A stretch of 64,000 nt of DNA from Galeopsis tetrahit (lineage: Eukaryota > Streptophyta > Magnoliopsida > Lamiales > Lamiaceae), in assembly GCA_963675135.1 (NCBI GenBank), contig OY776129.1, forward strand, positions 7,799,201-7,863,200, written 5' to 3'. Shown piece by piece: positions 56,997-64,000 of the stretch (position 1 is its first letter; each line of letters starts with the position of its first letter). The position numbers and the translations under genes were made by a program. Below the pieces are notes generated by a model. The model was not told where the DNA came from. It did no database searches and saw only the letters and a program-made list of their open reading frames with translations.

Positions 56997-59900
56997 ATGG
57001 AGTATCCACTTTCACCCGCACTAAAGCCTCCGATTTTAGATGGCACGAATTATGCCTTCTGGAAACCAAAGATGAGGATGTACATCAAATCCATTGATGA
57101 ACGAGCCTGGAGGAGTGTTCTTGCTGGTTGGACTCAACCAAGAACTGCTGCAGATGAAGACAATGAAGCTCGGATCAAGAGAGAGCTCGACTGGACAGCT
57201 GAAGAAATCACTACTGCAAGTTACAATTCAAAGGCGTTGAATGCAATCTTCACCTCAACAGATGCATCAATGTTCAAAATCATATCAAACTGCATTTCTT
57301 CGAAGGATGCATGGGATAGACTGCAAGAACATTGTGAAGGATCAGATAGTGTACGAAGAACCAGACTACGTATGCTTGGAACCAAGTTCGGAAACCTGAG
57401 GATGAAAGAAGATGAAACCATTTCATCTTACAACGAAAAGCTGACTGAGATTTCAAATGAAGCTCATTCTCTTAGAGATCCAATATCAAATCAAAGGTTA
57501 GTACATAAAATTCTTAGATCTGTTCCTAAACGTTTTGAACCTAAGATATGTGTTATAGAAGAAGCTAAGGATACTGATGTGATAAGTCAAAATGAATTAG
57601 TTGGTATTTTGAAAACTTATGAGATGAACATTTCTGAAAAGACTGATAATGAAAAGAAAGTGCTTGTTTTCAAAGGTGATGCCTCATCATCTGTATCATC
57701 AGGTTCTGGAAAGTCTCCTTATGTTACTGAAATTGATTCTGATGAAGATGATATTGAGGAATACCTTAACGATCCTGATTATATGGCTTTCATTACTAAA
57801 CAGTTTAAGACATTTATGAAGAACAAGAATAATAGGCTTAAGGACAACATTCAACCTAAGGTTCATATTAATAATACTCAGCAATTGCCTATTAGGAAGA
57901 ACAATTTTAATCCTTCTAGACAATTAGAAAGAGGAAACAGGTTTAGATCTGACCAAGAGTATAGGAAGAATGTTAAATGTGATGCATGTTCTGGATATGG
58001 TCATTATGTTAATGAATGTGCTAACACCATTCTAAAAAAGAAACTTAATTTCAGTGCTACTTTAAGTGATGAGTCTGATGTTGATCATGATCCTGAAAAA
58101 GATATTGAAAAAGCTTTCTCTGCTAGAATTCTGTATGATGATACTTTTGATGATGATCTGGACGATTATTATGATGTGAGGACAAATGAGCCATCATTTG
58201 AGAAATCACTAAATAATAATGTACCAGAATTTAACTGTTTCACAAGTTCTGTTAATGAGACAGGTACATCAAATAAAGCAGGTTTATCCAGAAGAGATGC
58301 TGACATTCAAGACTTGTCTAATACTGTTTTCAAACTGGAAAGTCTTTTAACAAAGAAGGATAAGGAAATTTCTAAACTCAAAGAAAGGCTAGATGTGTCT
58401 GTTCTTGATTTTAAGAAATATTCTTATGAAAAATCTTTAACTAATGAGAAAGTTTACAAAATATCTTCTGAAACTGAGAAACTTAATCACATCATTAAGT
58501 CTCTGAACTTTGAAAATTCTGATTTAAGAGAATCTATTACTAAGCTTGAAGGCACTCTAACAAGAAAAGATATGGAGATGTCTAAACTTGAAGAGAGATT
58601 GAAGGAAACCTCTCTAAGCTTCAAAAGATTTTCAGATGGAAAGAATAAACTGGAAGACTCTCTTATGACCAACAACTCAAAAAGAACAGGTATTGGCTAC
58701 CAAGGTAAGAACTCAAAGAAGTCTGAATCTAAGAAACCTACTGTTTTTGTAAAAGCTGAAGTGAATTACAATCCTAGTGTTTCTACTAAGACTCAGATTA
58801 TTGCAAAAGATGTTATATGCCATTACTGTTTCAAAAAGGGTCATAAAAGTCCTCAATGTTTGAAGAAGAAAAATGATTTGAAACAGTCTGTATTGCCTGG
58901 AATGACTCAACATTCAAGATCACATAGTAATTCTGCATGGATTTCAAAAGAAAATACATTTTGTAATGTTGTTTATATGTCTCTAAAAGCATGTATACCT
59001 GGATTATGGTACTTTGATAGTGGCTGTTCTAAACACATGACAGGTAAAATTGATTATCTCACTGATTATACTGTTTACAATGGTGGTAATGTCACTTATG
59101 GTGGTGGATCAAAAGAAAAAATCATTGGTAAAGGGACATTGAATGTTCCTGGTTTTCCTAAGTTATCAAATGTTTTGCATGTTGATGGACTACTGGCAAA
59201 TCTTATAAGCATTAGTCAATTATGTGATGATGATTTGCATGTTAAGTTTGATAAGAACTCATGTTATGTGCTAGACAAAAACTCTAAATGTATAATGATG
59301 GGAAACAGATCTGTTGATAATTGTTATCTCATTGAATCTGAACTTGTCTGCAATAAGGCTAAAGTTGATGATAGCATTCTGTGGCATCATAAACTTGGAC
59401 ATGCTAACTATAGACAGCTTGATAAACTTGTTAGATTAAAAGCTGTTACAGGTTTACCAGATCTGAAATTCTCAGATAACAAAGTATGTGGACCTTGTCA
59501 AAAAGGCAAACAGATTAAAGTGTCTCACAAAATGTTGGGACATTGCTCAACCAAACATTGCTTCGAATTACTGCACATGGATCTTATGGGCCCTATGGAA
59601 ACAGAAAGTATTGGAGGTAAAAGGTATTCTTTAGTTGTGGTTGATGATTACTCTAGATTCACATGGATTGAATTCTTAAAAGATAAATCTGAAACTTTTT
59701 CCATTTTCAAAATTCTGTATAAAAGATTTAAGAATGTTTTCAATTCTAAAGTATGCAGAATTAGGTCAGATCATGGAAGAGAATTGGAAAACAGTTCCTT
59801 TACTGAGTTTTGTGAATCAAAAGGTATAATTCAAGAGTTTTCTTCTCCCAAAACTCCTCAACAAAATGGCATAGCAGAAAGAAAGAATAGAACACTTCAA

Positions 59901-62108
59901 GAAATGGCTAGAGTCATGTTATGTTCTAAGAACTTATCTAAAAGATTTTGGGCTGAAGCTCTTAATACTGCTTGTCATATTGCTAATAGAGTTTATATTA
60001 GAACAGATTCTACTAGAACTCCATATGAAATTCTAAACAATAGAAAGCCAAATCTGAAATATTTCCATGTTTTTGGCTGTGTGTGTTATATCTTGAATGA
60101 CAGGGATCAGTTACATAAGTTTGACTCAAAGAGTGATAAATGCTTCTTTCTTGGTTACTCAAGAAACAGCAAAGCCTATAGGATTTATAACTTTAGGACT
60201 GATACTGTACAAGAATCTGTAAATGTTGTTTTTGATGATGATACAAGCATTACAGGTAAAAGCATTGAAGATGAAGACATTTCAGACTTGATTAATGTAC
60301 CAATCATTACTGAAAATGTTGAACAGGTTCAGAATGTTGAGAAGAATGATGACATACCAGAGGAAACATCTGATAATACAGATCCTGAAAATCTGTATAA
60401 TCTCCAGAAAACTCCTTCCATAAGGATTCAGAAATATCATCCACAAGACCAAATTATTGGTGAGCAGTCTACAGGTGTTCAAACCAGAAGAAGAATGGGG
60501 ATGAATTCAAAGGATGTGGTAAGATCAATATGTATGTCATGCATGTGTAGTAAGGTAAATCATGAATGCTATCACTCTGAGATTGAACCCAAATCTGTTA
60601 AAGAAGCATTAGATGATGAGAATTGGATAGAAGCTATGCATGAAGAACTTAATCAATTTGTTAGGAATGATGTGTGGACATTAGTTCCTAGACCAGAACA
60701 TATTAATTTTATAGGAACTAAATGGATTTTCAAAAACAAGACTGATGAAATGGGAAACATTATTAGAAACAAAGCTAGGTTGGTTGCTCAAGGATATACA
60801 CAGGTAGAAGGTGTAGACTTTGATGAAACATTTGCTCATGTTTCTAGAATAGAATCCATTAGGCTCTTACTTGCCATTGCATGCTATATTGATATAAAAC
60901 TACACCAAATGGATGTTAAAGCTGCCTTTCTAAATGGTATTCTAAATGAAGAAACTTATGTTGAACAACCTAAAGGCTTTGAAAACCCTGATTTTCCTGA
61001 TCATGTCTATAAATTGAAAAAGGCTCTATATGGCTTGAAACAAGCACCTAGAGCATGGTATGAAAGGTTGACAGATTTCTTAATTGAGTTTGGTTTTGTA
61101 AGATGAGAAGCTGATAGAACACTATTCATCAAATATGATAAAAATGATATTATGATTGCTCAAATCTATGTTGATGATATAGTATTTGGTTCTACTTGTG
61201 ACAATATGCTTAAACACTTTGTGAATGAGATGACATCTACCTTTGAAATGTCCATGGTTGGTGACTTAAATTACTTTCTAGGACTGCAAATCAAACAGCA
61301 AAAAGATGGGATTTTTATCTCACAAAGTAAGTATGCTAAAAGTCTTGTAAAAAGGTTTGGTTTAGAGAGTGCTAAACATATGAAAACTCCTATGGGATCC
61401 ACTCAGAAACTGAGTAAGGACAGTGTTGGCCAAAATGTTGACTCAACACTGTACAGGTCTATGATTGGCAGTCTGTTATATTTGAGTTCCAGCAGACCTG
61501 ATATTATGTTCAGTGTTTGCTTATGTGCTAGATACCAAGCTAATCCCAAAGAATCACATATGAATGCTGTTAAAAGAATCATTAAGTATGTTGCAGGTAC
61601 ATGTGATTTAGGTATTTGATATAGCAAAGACACAAACTGCACCTTAATAGGTTACAGTGATGCAGATTGGGCAGGAGACTGTGATGATAGGAAAAGCACA
61701 AGTGGTGGCTGCTTCTATATGGGGAACAATTTAATCTCTTGGCACAGCAGAAAACAGAACTGTGTGTCTAAATCAACAGCTGAATCAGAATACATTGCAG
61801 CAGGGAGTTGTTGTACTCAATTACTTTGGTTGCAAAAAATGTTTCATGATTATGGCTTACCTAGTGATGTTCTAACTGTGTACTGTGATAATACTAGTGC
61901 TATAAATATCTCAAAAAATCCAGTGCAACACTCATTAACAAAGCATATAAGTATTAGACATCACTTTATAAGAGATCTTGTTGAAAAGGAAGTTGTTAAG
62001 ATGGAGTACATATCTACTGAAAAATAATTAGCTGATATATTCACTAAAGCTCTTGATGATAAGAGGTTTTCTTCTCTACGAAAATCTCTTGGCTTATGTA
62101 ATATCTGA
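56997..62108 (+). pseudogene. Sirevirus-like Copia gag-pol, three in-frame stops
   Basis: One reading frame of 1703 codons runs from the ATG at 56997 to TGA at 62106. It is interrupted by stops at 61104-61106, 61617-61619 and 62025-62027, with no frameshift. Domains in order: gag (YAFWKPKMRMYIKSIDERAW); CCHC knuckle 1 (CDACSGYGHYVNEC, from residue 328); a long Lys/Glu coiled-coil-like region (about 430-550); CCHC knuckle 2 (CHYCFKKGHKSPQC, from 608); aspartic protease (FDSGCSKHMTG, Asp 674); integrase zinc region (HHKLGHANY) and core from about 859 (HMDLMGPM, SDHGRE, TPQQNGIAERKN); reverse transcriptase from about 1240 (KWIFKNK, MDVKAAFLNG, YGLKQAPRAWYERL). Stop 1 falls before YVDDIVFGS, so any product lacks the catalytic YVDD and RNase H (KSTAESEYIAA). 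Confidence 0.93.
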
Positions 62109-63072
62109 AAATATGATCAAGGGTGTTGTATCAAATACGGCAGCATTTGAGACAACACTAAGATAAGTCACTTATGTGTTTCCTTGCTTTAATTTTCGTA
62201 ATTATTGAATTAATGAAATTCCTTGTGATTGATATTTGAATTCTGAATGACTTGTGAAAAATACTAAAAAGCCTATACACCTCTCAAATGCTACAAAAGA
62301 AAAATCACTTATTAGATGCTTTATAAATCACTGAGTAACTATGGGACACAGAGCTCGCTACTACGATGATCTCTTTTCAAAAGGTGATATAAATTGCATC
62401 AATATATTCACAAATCCATTGAGTAACTATGGGGCACGGAGTTTGCTGCTACGATGCACTCTTTTCAAAAGATGGATCAATGTGAAGTGTGATAAAAAGA
62501 AAAAATATTAGAGCAACATATATGATGAAAAATCATGAAAAAACTGTGTTGAGGTGTATAGAATGCCAACAATAGTCAAAACACTCGTTAATTCAGATTC
62601 TTATCCCAATTTTTCATGGAATTAGTTATTTTTTATAATTATTAAATATTATTCTCTGAAATATTTAATTTGACTTAATCTTGCCTTTTTTTATTATTTC
62701 AGTTATTATATTCCGCATTTATTTAATTTTGTTTTTCCAGAATTTTTATTCTCCCTTCTATCCACGATCAATTAGTGGGGAAGTTACTTCCACTACTTCA
62801 CTTCCCTCACTCCCAAAAATCGTGTAACTTCTTCATCTCAACTCTCCATATAAGATGAATCTCCATTACAGTGTTGGAAAATACTTGAAAAGCTTTGTTA
62901 ACACAATTAAGCCTGGTAATTACAGATATTAATTATATTTGTAGCACTCAAGTATATCCAGTTCCCTTGGACTCACACTGTTTGAATTCTAATCTACATT
63001 GTATCTGTAGAATTCGAAAGGTCTCAAAATTAATTTTTTTTGCTGTCTTGTTTTGTGTGTACAGGTTCCAAT
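62109..63072 (+). other. Spacer between gag-pol and the 3' open frame
   Basis: No coding frame. It contains an 87-bp-period direct repeat (about 62325-62385 and 62412-62474) sharing GAGTAACTATGGG, CTACGATG and CTCTTTTCAAAAG. A pyrimidine-rich stretch ending TTGTGTGTACAG at 63064 would serve as a splice acceptor just before the next ATG. Confidence 0.6.
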
Positions 63073-64000
63073 ATGTCCAACACTCCTCCGATCACTGCTG
63101 CACACTCAAACTCGAATTCAAGCAACAAAATTTCTCCAGACCCTCTCAATCTCCTTGCTGATATGGCATCATCCAACTCACCAAACTCACCGTCGTTCAC
63201 CGTCGGAACCATAGTTGTTCCCTTCGCTTCTGAAGAAGAACCCACTCAAACAACCCCTCTTGCAATCGTACCTTACAATCCATACGATATTCGCACTGAA
63301 ATCGCAAACGCAAATGCCAATGCAGAAATTCCAACCTCCAACCCACCAGATGAGCCCTCATCTGAAACTCCCGTACTAGAAAACACCCCAGTCACCTTAC
63401 ACTTCCCTCTGGGCACTCCTTTCAACACTCTGAAAGAGGCCTTCGAAACCCTAAGCCTGAAAACAACTCACCCTGTTTTAGTGCTTGAGGGAGAAACGCT
63501 GGATAATTCCATGTTCAAAGGGGATGTTGACATGCAAACTCAGCTGGAGTCCTCGGATGAAGAAGTCTTGGCCGCAAAGTTTGAGAGAATTCATCGGCAC
63601 AAAAAGGGCAAAAAGAAAACTGCTGCTGTTCCACCTGCACGAAAATGGCCTGGTGGTAAGAGAAAGTCTCAAAGAAATCTGGGCAAGATTGTTGATTACA
63701 CTGGAAAAGGGAAAAAGCCCAGAACGGATGGAAATGCCTCTGAGCCAATTGCTGTATCTGATTCTGAATCAGAACCAGAAACAGAGGCTGAACAACATGC
63801 ACCTTCAGTGGAAGAAGAAGTGGCTGTCAATGAAGAGGATGTGGACGAAGTTGCTGAGGAAATGGAGGAGGAAAGTGAACCAACTCCACCAGTTCGACGA
63901 TCAAAAAGGCTCCGAGAGCCCGAAAGTGTTGCCTCTCCGATGGCAACACCAGATCAGTCAGATCCTGAACAGTCATCCAGTTCGTCAGATGAGGATGAAC
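63073..64000 (+). CDS. Extra 3' open frame of the Sirevirus-like element (partial, unknown function)
   Basis: An uninterrupted frame of 309 codons starts at the ATG at 63073 (MSNTPPITAAHSNSNSSNK) and is still open at the window edge. The product is Ser/Pro/Thr- and Asn-rich, then basic (HRHKKGKKKTAAVPPARKWP and GGKRKSQRNLGK). It then becomes very acidic with Glu/Asp runs, followed by RRSKRLREPE, which looks like a nuclear-localisation-type cluster. No signal peptide or membrane segment is seen in this part. Sireviruses often carry an additional ORF after pol, sometimes called envelope-like; position and style fit, but I cannot assign a function. The ATG follows a candidate splice acceptor, so a spliced transcript is possible. 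Unlike gag-pol upstream, it shows no stops. Confidence 0.65.
   Translation, partial: MSNTPPITAAHSNSNSSNKISPDPLNLLADMASSNSPNSPSFTVGTIVVPFASEEEPTQTTPLAIVPYNPYDIRTEIANANANAEIPTSNPPDEPSSETPVLENTPVTLHFPLGTPFNTLKEAFETLSLKTTHPVLVLEGETLDNSMFKGDVDMQTQLESSDEEVLAAKFERIHRHKKGKKKTAAVPPARKWPGGKRKSQRNLGKIVDYTGKGKKPRTDGNASEPIAVSDSESEPETEAEQHAPSVEEEVAVNEEDVDEVAEEMEEESEPTPPVRRSKRLREPESVASPMATPDQSDPEQSSSSSDEDE

Noticed and set aside
63030..63802. Minus-strand open frames over the last kilobase
   Set aside because: They mirror the + strand open frame starting at 63073, which has a start codon, a biased protein composition and the expected position in the element.

Overview
The window is a piece of a flowering-plant (eudicot) nuclear genome. 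The evidence is spliced genes with GT..AG introns, AT-rich intergenic DNA, and dense plant-type transposons (Copia and Gypsy LTR elements, Mutator-like, hAT, and TA-flanked MITEs carrying a CTCCCTCCGTCC-type end). An asterid, perhaps Lamiales, is plausible from the protein flavour, but this is low confidence. Only two genes look intact: PEX6 (3536..9144, 16 exons, about 927 aa), the peroxisomal AAA-ATPase, and a CW-type zinc-finger chromatin-reader-like protein (23725..30333, 11 exons, about 1575 aa). Both are on the + strand.

Layout. 1..1980 is the 5' end of a minus-strand Copia element (gag start, primer-binding site, 1650-bp LTR). 3536..9144 is PEX6. 9145..23300 is gene-free and filled with DNA transposons. 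It includes a three-level nest: a TA-flanked MITE (12784..16936) split by a Mutator-like element (13010..16820, 9-bp target duplication), which was itself hit by a second copy of the same family (13641..14485, another exact 9-bp duplication). 23725..30333 is the CW-domain gene. 31929..35351 holds a Mutator-like element and two hAT elements, with target duplications readable from the sequence.

36183..48530 is the most unusual region: a head-to-tail array of six units plus one partial unit, about 1.6 kb each. Each unit carries a broken fragment of a SOBIR1-like LRR receptor kinase behind a leader containing a CACTA-type transposon terminus and GTGCAC-rich repeats. Units alternate between two sequence types, so the array is a dimeric higher-order repeat, and all units share the same frame break. 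Three later insertions (a 1.64-kb Gypsy derivative, a 1.24-kb solo LTR and a 237-bp MITE) interrupt individual units.

48531..56180 is the 3' part of a Gypsy (Tat/Athila-like) element, split by a gag-only Copia derivative (49795..53415), a MITE and an hAT element. From about 56185 to the window end runs a Sirevirus-like Copia element. It has a 5' LTR, a primer-binding site, one gag-pol frame with three in-frame stops, a 1-kb spacer with a direct repeat, and an additional 3' open frame that is still open at the window edge.

The two host genes are unrelated in function and separately transcribed; there is no operon logic here. The rest of the window records transposition, nesting, decay and local amplification.
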